64,000 bases of DNA, from positions 99,529,022 to 99,593,021 of the forward strand of contig NC_089492.1 in assembly GCF_036850765.1 (NCBI RefSeq), given 5' to 3'. A program made the translations under genes and the position numbers. Below the pieces are notes generated by a model that was not told the DNA's origin, ran no database searches, and saw only the letters and a list, made by a program, of their open reading frames with translations. Positions 22,626 to 32,263 of the stretch are shown here, piece after piece. Each line of letters starts with the position of its first letter. The first letter of the stretch is position 1. This DNA comes from Saccopteryx bilineata (lineage: Eukaryota; Chordata; Mammalia; Chiroptera; Emballonuridae).

Positions 22626-23537
22626 GGTATTCCTCTTTTTTTCTGCCTTGAGGGCACTTGAGAGTGGTATTGTTAAGAAATCAAGTGAAAAATAACAAAA
22701 ATAAAGATAAAAATAAATGTCATAATTAAATTAAATTAAAAATTAAAGAGAAAAAGCACAAAAACAGAAAACAACAATCAAAAACAAATAGAACAACAAC
22801 AAAAACTAAAGAACAACAGAAAATTAGAAGAAAAATTTCCCAAGGGGTTTTTCGATCCTTTTCCAGTAGGTGGCACTGCATTACAAGTTTTAGCTCTGTA
22901 AAATCCCAGGCTGAACTTTGCTGAGAAGCAGCTATTGCAAAGGTGGAGGCGGGGCTGCAGTCACGATGATGGGTGGGACTTGTGAGGGCTTTATTGCTTT
23001 AGCAATGGCAGGCTCAGGCCTCTGGGTGCTCCTCCCTGTGTCCCAACAGAGCAGGGGGCCAGACACAGAGCACCTCTGCTCTTCAGCTGTGGGGTAAGTT
23101 GCAGCCGCTCTCCATACCCTAGAGGGGAGGGAGGAGGGATCTGGGAGGCTGGGGATGCCACTCTTTGTATTTTTGTGTCTCTGTTGGAGTGCTGGCTGCA
23201 GGCAGACCATGAGAACACTGGCGGTGACCCACTTTCTGCCACTTTGGTTCAGTACTACACCAAGTTCCCCATAATCTCTCTACTCCTCTTGACAGAAAGA
23301 AACTTAGTCACTCTGGTTTCTCTCCTCTTTGGAGCCCAGCCACACGTGTTTCTTATCTTCCACCCCCTGGAGTTTTTTTTTACCCTTCCCACCTTTAGTC
23401 AATTGGGTGCATGGATCTTTCAGGCACCTCTGCAAGCCTAGCTGGGGTTCCTTGCTGAATTATAGCTGTTAAATTTGTTGAAATTTCAAAGGGAGAGATT
23501 GGGGCATCTCTCATACCGTCGTTATTCTGACATCCCT
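22626..23537 (-). promoter_or_regulatory. L1 5'UTR / former promoter region
   Basis: The region upstream of ORF1 is A-rich next to the ORF (22680-22830) and GC-rich further out (22900-23200), ending at the TSD. It contains CCAGTAGGTGGCACT at 22863-22877, a close CTCF-like site. No sign that it is active now. Confidence 0.75.
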
Positions 23538-23562
23538 CCATCCACTTCCCGCACATTTTAAA

Positions 23563-23762
23563 CCAGCTCTGTCCAATAGAAATACAATGTGAGCTACATA
23601 AGTAATTTTAAATTTCCCAGTAACTACATTGAAAAAGTACAAAGAAACAGGCAAAATTAGTTTTAAAAATATATTTTATTGAACCCAATATATCAAAAAT
23701 ACACACAATTAACATCTTAGGGGTATGTATTTTACATTCACAGCACATGTCAGTTTGGTTGC
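23563..23762 (+). mobile_element. MER5-like hAT-Charlie fragment
   Basis: CCAGCTCTGTCCAATAGAAA opens the element, followed by TACAATGTGAGCTACATAAG, AAGAAACAGGCAAAATTAG, GAACCCAATATATC and CAGCACATGTCAGTTTGG. These are the 5' half landmarks of MER5A-type elements. The 3' end is missing. Confidence 0.85.
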
Positions 23763-24404
23763 TAATTTTTATTTTCTTGTTTTGGCTACTGAATTTTCAT
23801 AGAGAACTCTTGATCTGTATTTAGATTTAATAATGACCTCTCCTTTTCCTCTGTCTGCTAAATATTGGACCAGAACCTCTTCTTGGCATTTCCAACATGG
23901 AACTATACAACCAAGGGATTTCTGGGAATTGTAGTTTCCAGCTTCTTTCAGTGCCACAAAGGAGACCTTAGAAAGGGATGGTGGTGCTGTTGAGCTGACA
24001 ACAGATGATCTGATATCCATCGTTTATTTTTTTGGATGAATGCTCCTAGGGCTTAGTGGGAGGAGTTGCCATGTGGGTGGAGCAGCAGGAGCAGAGCACA
24101 CACAGGGAGGGAAAGCAGTAAGCAGTGCAGAGACCCCGAGTCACTGGAGAAGAGAAGAGTCTCTGGTAGTGGTAGGGGAGGTAGAGGAGGAAGATGGAGG
24201 GAGGAAAACAATGGGTCTCTGTGGGGTCTCTAAAATGTTCTGGGCATCCAGATGCTCCAGAGTCATGAGGTGGTTATGCCTCCTCTCACTGACACCCACA
24301 GCAAGGGGAGAACACTCAGAGTTGTCCCTCACCCTGACTCCGGGTGATAAGATTAGCTGGGACAAGGTGGGTGCTCCCCAAGTCTTAGATACTCTGTGAA
24401 CTCA
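23763..24404. other. Unique non-coding stretch with ZNF143-like site
   Basis: No supported gene. The motif GGGAATTGTAGT at 23924-23935 is the exact reverse complement of the ZNF143/THAP11 core ACTACAATTCCC, but no GC-rich promoter surrounds it. Confidence 0.4.
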
Positions 24405-24610
24405 CAGGACATAGGAATCTTACCTCCTCCAAGAAGCCTTCCCAGTCACCTCTCCCTTCAACCTGAACCCGTGATTTTGACACTTGCTTACACATACATT
24501 GTCATGGCTTGTGGACTGTTTTGCATGTGTTGTGCCCTCCCATGTGTTCCTTTGGAGTCAGAGGCTCAATCTATCTTCTCAATCCCACATGGTCCTGGAA
24601 GTTTCTCCAC
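24405..24610 (+). mobile_element. L2 LINE fragment
   Basis: CCTCCAAGAAGCCTTCCCAG and TTACACATACATTGTCATGG, TTCCTTTGGAGTCAGAGGCT follow the L2 3' end order. Highly diverged. Confidence 0.65.
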
Positions 24611-25712
24611 ACATCTGGGCTAGACTGAGCTGCAGAAGGGACCCGAAAGAAAGATCTGTAGGTACCAACAAAGCCACTGAAGCTGTTCTTGTCACCGATA
24701 GACAAAGCTCTAGAAGAAGGGACAAAGGTCCATCTAGAGCCACTTCCCTTTACCCCATGAGGGAACTGGAAGAGCAAATTTTGTTGAAGGAAAATGGAGG
24801 TCAATTGGAAACAATCTTCAGGCAAATGAAAAGAGTGAAACATAGTATGTGTGTTGGGGCTCCTGGTTGCCATGGTGCAAAGGGCACTGGGCCACAAAAA
24901 GGCTGGACTGAAACAGCCACCGGCTCTCAGAGGAAAACTCAGGTAAATACCAAGTTCTCTAGGAGAGGCTCCCACAGCATTAGAACAACATCCAAGTAAT
25001 GATGAGATGCCCCCCAACTGAGGACACCAGTTTCTACCAATGGATGAACCACTTACCTCTCTTTCTAGGCATTAACTCCAGAAGTTGGAGGTACCAACAA
25101 CCCTTCTGTTCCTTCTTAAGAATTTTAGGGCTAGGCTGAATTTATGGCCTAGAGTTCATCTAGTTCAATGCCATCATCTTATAGATGAGGAAACCAACAT
25201 GAATTCAAGGTCAGGTTGGAAGTTGAGTCGTTTTCTGGCTCTTCCTCAAAGGTTATTCCTTCTCCACCTTACTCCTGGTCCTTTTTACTAGTCTCACATA
25301 AAATATTCTCTCTTTTGTTTTCTCTGAGGGTGAGGGTCTTTTTTTCTTACATTTCATCTTCTGAAGAGAGAGCATTTCTCATGATACTGATTTTAGCAGC
25401 ATCAGAACAAACTTTGAGTGCATGGCACATCTGAGGATCCTATGAATGGTTAATCAGGCAAGTCTCATCTAGTGATCTGAAGAGGAGCATACACGGGATA
25501 TAAAATTAGACCCCACAGACCCCCCCATCCAAAGTCAGAAGGTGTTGTTTGAAGCAATGAAATCGGTTGATTTGACAAGGCTTGTTGGGGGAGACTGTCC
25601 ATGCCCCGAACCCCCAGGACTTTGTGCTTCAATTTAAGTATCTGGCACCAGATGGCAGTATTGCTCTGTTATGAATTTTGGACAACTTGCTATTCTGAGA
25701 AAGGTTTAAATT
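24611..25712. other. Unique non-coding stretch
   Basis: No supported gene. A short MIR-like piece (CATCATCTTATAGATGAGGA) lies near 25166-25195. A CTCF-like site GCACCAGATGGCAG occurs at 25645-25658. Confidence 0.4.
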
Positions 25713-25774
25713 TCATTCATTCATCCTTCATTCATTCATTCATTCATTCATTCATTCATTCATTCATTCATTCA
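25713..25774. repeat. (ATTC)n microsatellite at an L2 3' end
   Basis: About 15 tetranucleotide units with one interruption (CATCC) near 25724. It abuts an antisense L2, whose 3' end naturally ends in GAATGAATGAA-type repeats, so it is probably an expansion of that tail. Confidence 0.95.
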
Positions 25775-26090
25775 AGTATTTACTGAGTGCTTACAATCAT
25801 TCCAGGTACTTGGAATATAACGGTGAACTAAACACAAAAAGCTGTGCCCTCTTGGAGCTTTTATTCTTGTGTGGGGAGATGATGAATAAATGAGAAAAAC
25901 ATTTGGCATATCAGATGATAATAGGCTTTATGTAGAAAAATAAAGTAGAGAAGGGGGAAAAGGAGGGCCTCGATGGGGAAATGCTATGTAGTTAAACGGG
26001 AGGTCAGATTATAGATGATAAAAACTGAGAGACTACGGAGGCTTTAGGCAATGATTAGATCATAGAAACAGAAAAAGTTGCATACAAAGG
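25775..26090 (-). mobile_element. L2 LINE fragment, antisense
   Basis: GTATTTACTGAGTGCTTACA, GGTGAACTAAACACAAAAAG, CTCTTGGAGCTTTTATTCTT and a CAGATGATAATAGGCTTTAT block follow the reversed L2 3' region. A degraded antisense MIR-like piece follows at about 26091-26190 (GGAGAAACTGAAGGTCAGGG). Confidence 0.8.
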
Positions 26091-26284
26091 GGCTTTAGAT
26101 GGGGTTGCTATATTCTACACATGGAGAAACTGAAGGTCAGGGATGGATAGTGATCTGCCCAAGGTGAAAAATCGAAGGAGGAGGCTGGCAGCCTTGAGTT
26201 CCAGTTCAGCCCACCTGTCCCTGCTGCCCCCACTTCCTCCCCAAATCCCACCTTGGTCCTGTGAGGGACCCTCCCTCAGTTTGG

Positions 26285-26680
26285 CAGAGACTATGAACTC
26301 ACCAATGCTGTTTGCTTTTCTCCCTGGGCACATTTTTCCAGCCTACCTTGCAGTTACCGTGTGCAGTTACTGAGTTCTGGCCAATGGACATTGGGCAGGA
26401 GAGATATATACCAACACCAGACCTGGTCCCTAAAGGCCCCCTGTATGCTCTTCCATGCACCCCCCTTTACCCATATATGTGGCAAGAAGCACAGGACTCC
26501 AGAGCCCTAGAGAATAAGAAAGTCATTAAGAAGAGGGACACTGGGTCTCTGGATGACTACATGAAGATCACCCTATCACCCTGCTTTGGACTGTGACATA
26601 AGTGAGTTTGGTGTGTTAAACCATTGAGATTAGGGGTTGTTTGTTACAGCAGCTAACTTACCCTAACCATTACACCCATC
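26285..26680 (+). mobile_element. MLT1-like LTR repeat
   Basis: ACCTTGCAGTTACCGTGTGC, TGAGTTCTGGCCAATGGACA, then a terminal TTTGTTACAGCAGCTAACTT and CCCTAACC. Same landmarks and order as the copy at 12865. The poly(A)-signal end is degraded here. Confidence 0.6.
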
Positions 26681-26689
26681 GTGACTGAA

Positions 26690-28214
26690 CTGGACTGAAT
26701 ATATGTCCTGCCAGCCTTAGCTCCCAGCAGTATATGTAGGAGATGCCTGCTGTTTCTGACTATGCACAACCCTCTCTTTGCTTGGTCATAGCTCCCAATT
26801 TTATTAGAGAAGACACCCCTCTTACTGGTGAAGCTGTTTCTTATGGTCCCACCACCACTACCACCTACAGAGGGGCATGTGATCCAAGTGGCCATTCTGA
26901 GTACATAATCTTCTTGGCTAAGTGATCAGTTCAGGACTGGATACATAATGATAAGAATCTTGCTTAAGATTCAGGCTATGGGTGTTGGAAAGAGAGCTTT
27001 CTTCCTCTAACATTGAGTGATGAGGACCAAGAGAGCCTGAAGCTGCCAGAGCCATTGCCCAGAGAGAAAATCCAACTCTACTGCAGCATTCCAATCATGA
27101 CTGAAGCCAAGCCTACCTTCTGTTTTCCCAGTTACAAAAACCAATTCTCTTTTTAATTAAAAAAGAAAATGGATCCAGTTTAGATTTCTGTCACTTCACA
27201 CAGAAAGAGTTCTGATTAATTAATAAGTAATTATTGAACTCAGATGTATTGAAACCTCTGCTCATGTTCTGAGCCAGAGACTTGGATCTAAGAGTGAGCA
27301 AATTAGACACCAGCCACTAGGACCTCCTGTCCCCATATACAAATATATGTGGCAGGTGGGCTCGATGCCAATGTCAAGTAACAGAACAATCTGTTCAAAA
27401 GTTGGGTCTCATTTTTCATTTTTTAGGTGGCTGGCTTATCGAGATGTAAGAGGAAACAAGGGCCTTTTCCTTTACCCTTCTGGAAAACCTAGCTTTTGAG
27501 TTCTTGAGGTTTGAGCTTTCCTTATCACCACGAGGGAAGCAACAGTCTTTGGTCTGTGTTTCCGGCCAAATGGAGAAGTTGCCAGGCTGGAGTGGGGGGC
27601 CCTGAGATTGGAGGGCCTGTGCCCATCTGATGGTTAATGGGGTTTGTGTCAGGAGGGCAAGGAGAGGGGCATAGCCTTTAGGGATTATGGGACTCTTGGA
27701 CCGAAAAGGAGAAGTGTTGATTCTGTGGGGCTAAGGTCATGGACACCCAAGATCGGCCCCCATAGAACTGCTGGCGTGGGATTGGAGCTGCTCTGGGCCT
27801 GGGAGAATGGGACCTCCAGGTGCAGAGGCTCAAGAATCCTGAGAAAGCTCCCCAGGTGAATCCTGCCTCAGTGTCGCGGGCTCCCTCTGCATGGACCATG
27901 TGGGCAGCACCAAGCACAGCCATGGATTGATCATTAACCTCTACTATATATTCTCATGGACAGGACAAATCCTAGGTCTTTCTATAACTTTCTTCAGCAA
28001 CTCTCCATTACTTGACAAATGCAGGTTTTAGCTAGATGTAATTTAACTTGGAAATTTTTAAAATGCAACATTTCTTGAATCCTAAATTTAGTGGCATGAT
28101 TAATATCTGTACATATCTAATTACAAATTATCATAAACCATGAAGGGTAATCACTGAGCTTCATGAATCTACGTAGTGGAGCCTCGGACCCATTCCTGGC
28201 CACCTTGTCTGATC
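26690..28214. other. Unique non-coding stretch
   Basis: No supported gene. The part at 27130-27260 and 28020-28150 is AT-rich. No repeat recognised. Confidence 0.4.
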
Positions 28215-28680
28215 TTCAGCTACTTTCTAATACATCATGTTAATTGACCAGCCAACAACCATTCTCAACTCCCCTCTCCTTTACCCTCTTCCAGAAACAG
28301 AGGCTGAAAAAGTGACACCTTCCCGGACTCCTTTGTGGCTTGAAATGGTCGTATATTTCAATTCTGGCTGACAAGATCAAAACGGTCATGTAATCCAGTT
28401 CTGGCTGACAAGGTGTAAGAAGTTGGCTGGGAGTAATGGGGACTGTGGAGGTTTTGAGGAGTGGGGATGGGAAAGATTTTTCATCCTCAACGAAGTAAGA
28501 AAAGCACATGAAAGGAGCTCTTTCCAAGTTGACGATCCTTCTACATCCTGACTCGGGAGAAAGTCTTAAGAAGATGTTGATAGCCTGAGCTGTGGCAGCC
28601 ATCTTGGAACCATAAGGGGGACAACTGAGAGAATTTGGACATTGACCTGGCAAAGCCAGCTTGATATCTGCTTACCACTG
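28215..28680 (+). mobile_element. LTR-like old repeat, related to the MLT1-like set
   Basis: Contains a CCGGACTCCTTTGTGGCTTG start-like block, TCCAGTTCTGGCTGACAAGG twice in variant form, and GGCAGCCATCTTGGAACCAT. These match central landmarks of the MLT1-like copies, but the ends are unclear, so the assignment is weak. Confidence 0.4.
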
Positions 28681-30309
28681 GATTTCTTAGTAAGCAACTG
28701 TCCTTATGGCTTAAGTCCCTCTCAGTAAGGCTCGGTCACAGGCCCGGTGAAAGTTGCTGGGCAGACATTGTCTTTAGAATACAGATGAGACCTAGAGAAG
28801 TTAGGGGCTTGCCCGAGGTGACCTGCTGTGGAAGACAACCCCCTCCGGGGCTGGCTGAGCAGAGAGTGGACATGGCTGTGGATATGTTAGGCTAACCGAA
28901 GCAGAAGCGGGGCATCTGGAACACGGGGAGAGGAGCAGGGAGCCCCTGCAAGTTCCTGAGCGTGAGGGAGAGGCAGGCAGAAGAGGCACGGGCAAGGTCT
29001 GAGGGACTCACGCAGGTGAAACAACAAAGGGCAACCCTCCCTCCAGCGGGGGCTTCCTTGAGGCTGTCTCTAGGGAGCCTGCAGGAAGGAAGGAAAGGCA
29101 GTGGCTGGGATTCAATGTAGACTAAAAGGACCTAAATTTAGATCAGACGTCTAGGGAGACGCTAGGAAATCCACTTGCGATTTTCTCTCTCTGTAATGCT
29201 TCGCCCTACCGCCCTACGGAGGCACATCCAGCTAGAATTTCTATGAGACAACCCCCCCCCCCCATCCCCAGCAGTCCTCCGTGTCTGAAAGGGGTGAGAA
29301 CATTCACTCACAGGCGAGGTCATCGTGGCACAAAGCCACACGTGGAATAAAGGCAAGAGCCCTGGTCTCATGGGCTCTTGTCTCAGCTGTCTTTCTGGGA
29401 GGGGAAAAAAATCCCCAGATTTGTAGCATTTGTTGATTTCCATCGTGTAAATGATTCCACCATGGCTGATTTTGCCAGTGTTTAAACAACTTTCTTGCAA
29501 AATTGCTGACGTTTAGCAGTTGGCTCTTGGAACCCGTGGGGTGCCTGCTGGCAATGGCCCCCTGTTCCCTCCCCCCATCTGCTGTCTCAGTTCAGGCCCA
29601 GAGGTCCCTCCCTCTTTCTGGTGGCAGGCTGTTTGTCCCTTTCCCGCCCTGACCTTGGCTGTGGTGTTTCAGCTCTTGGCCTCACAACGCGTTTCTGCCA
29701 TGTGTCCCTGACCTCATCTCTGGTTTGCTGCCTCTGCTTTCCCCTCATCCTGACCCCGAATTCCTGCCCCTGGCCTCTCTTGGTAACTTGCTGGATGGCT
29801 TGTTGTGGGACCTGTTCTCTCCTTCCTTGGCCACAGCTGCTCCCGCCATCGCCAGCCTGCCTGGACCAGGCTGGGTGTTGCATGGGGGATAACATTCAAC
29901 CTGTGACTTGAGAGGGAGTTGTCTAGAATGGTTGTAGATAAAAGGACCCCGGGAGCTTGCTCTGAAGGTCTTTCATGTTCCAAATGTCACAGTCTCCCCT
30001 CACAGAGCAGAGAGCCCTTCAAAGCCTGGATTCCTACTTGTCTTCCTAAGTGTGACCCTCTCCCCTGCCTGCATTTGCTTGCTCTGTCTCTTTCACCAAG
30101 CAAAACAACAACAAATAACACCCCCCCAAAAAAAACCAAAAAGCACATGTCCAAGTTGACCCACAGCTCCTCCAGCTCTTGGGGACCTTTTGTCTGTCTA
30201 ACCCTGCCCTTTGGATCTAACCCAAAACCCACTGCTCCAGGCTCTCTCCTGGCTTTCTGAAGGTTTTATCACCATCCCAAGATCAAATCCTAACCACAAC
30301 TACCAAAGC
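28681..30309. other. Unique non-coding stretch
   Basis: No supported gene. A 14-base C run sits near 29251-29263 and an A/C-rich patch at 30105-30150. Frames on both strands at 29587-29983 overlap in antisense. Confidence 0.4.
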
Positions 30310-30775
30310 TTAGATTAGTGTTTTTCAACTGCCTGTCCGCCAAGAATTTAATGACAATCCACAAGAGAGTTAATTAACCTCCTGGATGTTGTATGAAGAT
30401 TATAAACCCGATGATCTTAGTCAAATTTGCTTATGCTCAGCGTGATTGCCACCTATGAGCCTATATCATCGATGAAAATGCTATTGAGGTTGTCTTAGAT
30501 ATCTTTGGAACTTGTAGGCTCATTCAAACAACCATTTGCACCATGCAGAGCATTTACAAATCATACACAATAGACAAAAAGCATTTGGACAAACTGTGTA
30601 GTATTCAGTGCATTGTACACGTGAAGTTTGGAAATCAAGCACCAGCTTTTGTTCCATGTTGCACCGTTATGAGCCGTAAGATAAGCCTTATTCATTGTGT
30701 ATTTGTTTTCAGCCAGCTAGGTCACCAGTTCCCAACTGTAAGAAGCTTAGATCATCTAGCTTAGATCACCTCTGA
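30310..30775 (+). other. Unclassified AT-rich segment with a 98-codon open stretch
   Basis: Begins with GTGTTTTTCAACTGCCTGTC, which resembles hAT-type termini, then carries an open stretch from about 30475 to 30764. The ATG at 30543 gives 73 residues (MQSIYKSYTIDKKHLDKLCS...). I do not recognise the protein. It may be a fragment of a transposon or a decayed processed pseudogene. Confidence 0.3.
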
Positions 30776-30779
30776 GTCC

Positions 30780-31640
30780 TATCCCTGAAGTCCTACTGTA
30801 CTTCCAGCTGAACTCCTCAGCATGCTCTAGTATCACTTCCTCCAAGAAGCCTTTCCTGCCCTGGCCGGTTGGCTTAGTGGTAGACCGTCGGCCTGGCGTG
30901 CAGGAGTCCCGGGTTCAATTCCTGGCCAGGGCACACAGGAGAAGCGCCCATCTGCTTCTCCACCCCTCCCCCTCTCCTTCCTCTCTGTCTCTCTCTTCCC
31001 CTCCCGCAGCGAGGCTCCATTGGAGCAAGGATGGCCCGGGCGCTGGGGATGGCTCCTTGGCCTCTGCCCCAGGTGCTGAAGTGGCTCTGGTCGCAAAAGA
31101 GCAATGCCCCGGAGCAGAGCATCGCCCCCTGGTGGGCAGAGCGTCGCCCCCTGGTGGGCGTGCCGGGTGGATCCCAGTCGGGCGCATGCGGGAGTCTGTC
31201 TGACTGTCTCTCCCCGTTTCTAGCTTCAGGAAAAAAAAAAAAAAAAAAAAGAAGCCTTCCCTGATCTCCTCCCCTCTTCTCTCAAGGCTGGCTGTCTTAT
31301 CTCCCTGCATCCTCAGCAAACCTTGGTTGCAACCTTCCTCCCACTGTGATATAGCTATTTACTTGCTGGTCTCACCCATTAGGCAATGTTTTGGGGGAAG
31401 AAGGAACTGTCACTCTGCCCTGGAGCCTAACATGGTACCTGGCACAGGGTAGGTACCTATAAACATGGGGTACTTAGTGACTCTTGCAGTCATTTCTCAT
31501 GTAGCACTGTAAAAGCACTGTCTTGTTGGAGTGCCTCCTAGCTCCTTTTCTAGAGTGGAAGTTTCCTGAGGCCAGGAACCTATTCTGTTCCTCAGGACTC
31601 CTCCCAACACATAGCTTCAAGCAGGTCCGATGGCTGGGGC
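30780..31640 (+). mobile_element. L2 LINE split by a Ves SINE
   Basis: The left arm (30780-30858) has TTCCTCCAAGAAGCC. The right arm (31250-31640) continues CTGATCTCCTCCCCTCTTCT, CCTGGCACAGGGTAGGTACC and GGAAGTTTCCTGAGGCCAGG in L2 3' order. The Ves SINE inserted at the CCAAGAAGCCT site and duplicated it. Confidence 0.7.
30859..31249 (+). mobile_element. Ves-type SINE, full length
   Basis: Head CCCTGGCCGGTTGGCTTAGT with an A box and a B box (GGGTTCAATTCC), body GATGGCCCGGGCGCTGGGG, then CTTCAGG and a 20-base A tail. AGAAGCCTTTCCTG at 30845-30858 and AGAAGCCTTCCCTG at 31250-31263 form the TSD. Two CTCF-like cores lie at 31123-31136 and 31145-31158, both exact. Confidence 0.96.
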
Positions 31641-32080
31641 ACAGTACACACTCGAAGAGAGGGGGTGGGAAGAATCAGGTCTGTGCCTTGTGTTTCTTCG
31701 GACATAACCAGCTGTTGCCTTAGTCATCTCAAGAGGTGATCAAGTTTAAGAGAAAGGCTTCTTATCCATGCTCACAAGTCCTCACTCTATGTAATTGTGA
31801 AGACCCTTGAAGGGGCAGGGGGCCATGTGCTTTCTCTGGAAGCTGGGTGGCAGAACAGTCCAGGCAGGAGGGCCGAGAGCTGGGCAGGGCAGTTCCCAAA
31901 TGGCCAGGGGAATCTTTGAATCCATCTGGAACACTGGGGAGCTACTCACGAAGGTGGGACAAGCCCTCTCCCCCCTCTGCCTCCTCTTTCCCGTCTCTGC
32001 CCCCCTCTCCCTCCTCCCTCCCCCCAAACTTCCACCCACTGGCATAGCTCCTTACAGGGATATGGACTCTGGCTCCCAGC
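31641..32080. other. Unique non-coding stretch
   Basis: No supported gene. A pyrimidine-rich patch lies at 31965-32040. Confidence 0.4.
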
Positions 32081-32210
32081 TGGAACCCCACGAGCAGAAA
32101 TGTTCTCGTGGTTTTCCTGTTGGAATCCCACGAGCAGGAATGTTCTCGTGGTTTTCCTGTTGGAATCCTCGGGGCAGGAATGTTCTCGTGGGTTTCCTGT
32201 TGGAATTCCA
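32081..32210. repeat. 40-bp minisatellite with hairpin-forming units
   Basis: Three head-to-tail 40-bp units (32081-32120, 32121-32160, 32161-32200) and a 10-bp partial fourth (TGGAATTCCA). Units 1 and 2 contain CCACGAG and its complement CTCGTGG separated by 10 bases (32088-32111 and 32128-32151). Unit 3 has lost the left arm. A 40-bp period shifts the reading frame at each unit, so it is not a coding repeat. Confidence 0.92.
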
Positions 32211-32237
32211 TGAAAAGCGCTTTCATTCTTCTAGCCT

Positions 32238-32263
32238 CGTGCCCCTGAAGCTTCAGGGGCACG
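32238..32263. repeat. Perfect 26-bp palindrome
   Basis: CGTGCCCCTGAAG is followed immediately by its exact reverse complement CTTCAGGGGCACG, with no spacer. The symmetry stops cleanly at both edges. Confidence 0.97.

Larger units (their letters stand above)
17096..23537 (-). mobile_element. Near-full-length L1 LINE, inactive
   Basis: Reading on the minus strand: a 5'UTR (23537-22626), ORF1 (about 22625-21680), an ORF2 remnant (about 21120 to 17.5 kb) and a 3'UTR ending in a T-rich tract at 17096 on the plus strand. CCATCCACTTTC at 17084-17095 and CCATCCACTTCC at 23538-23549 form a 12-bp TSD with one mismatch, so this is one insertion. Both ORFs carry stops and frameshifts. Removing the two nested SINEs leaves about 5.75 kb. 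The ORF2 N-terminal part of the endonuclease appears to be missing. Confidence 0.92.

Noticed and set aside
17096..23537. Active L1
   Set aside because: ORF1 has a stop and frameshift, ORF2 has many stops and two SINE insertions, and the endonuclease start is missing.
32081..32210. CRISPR-like array (short repeats with hairpins)
   Set aside because: The units are contiguous with no variable spacers, there are no cas genes, and the genome is mammalian.
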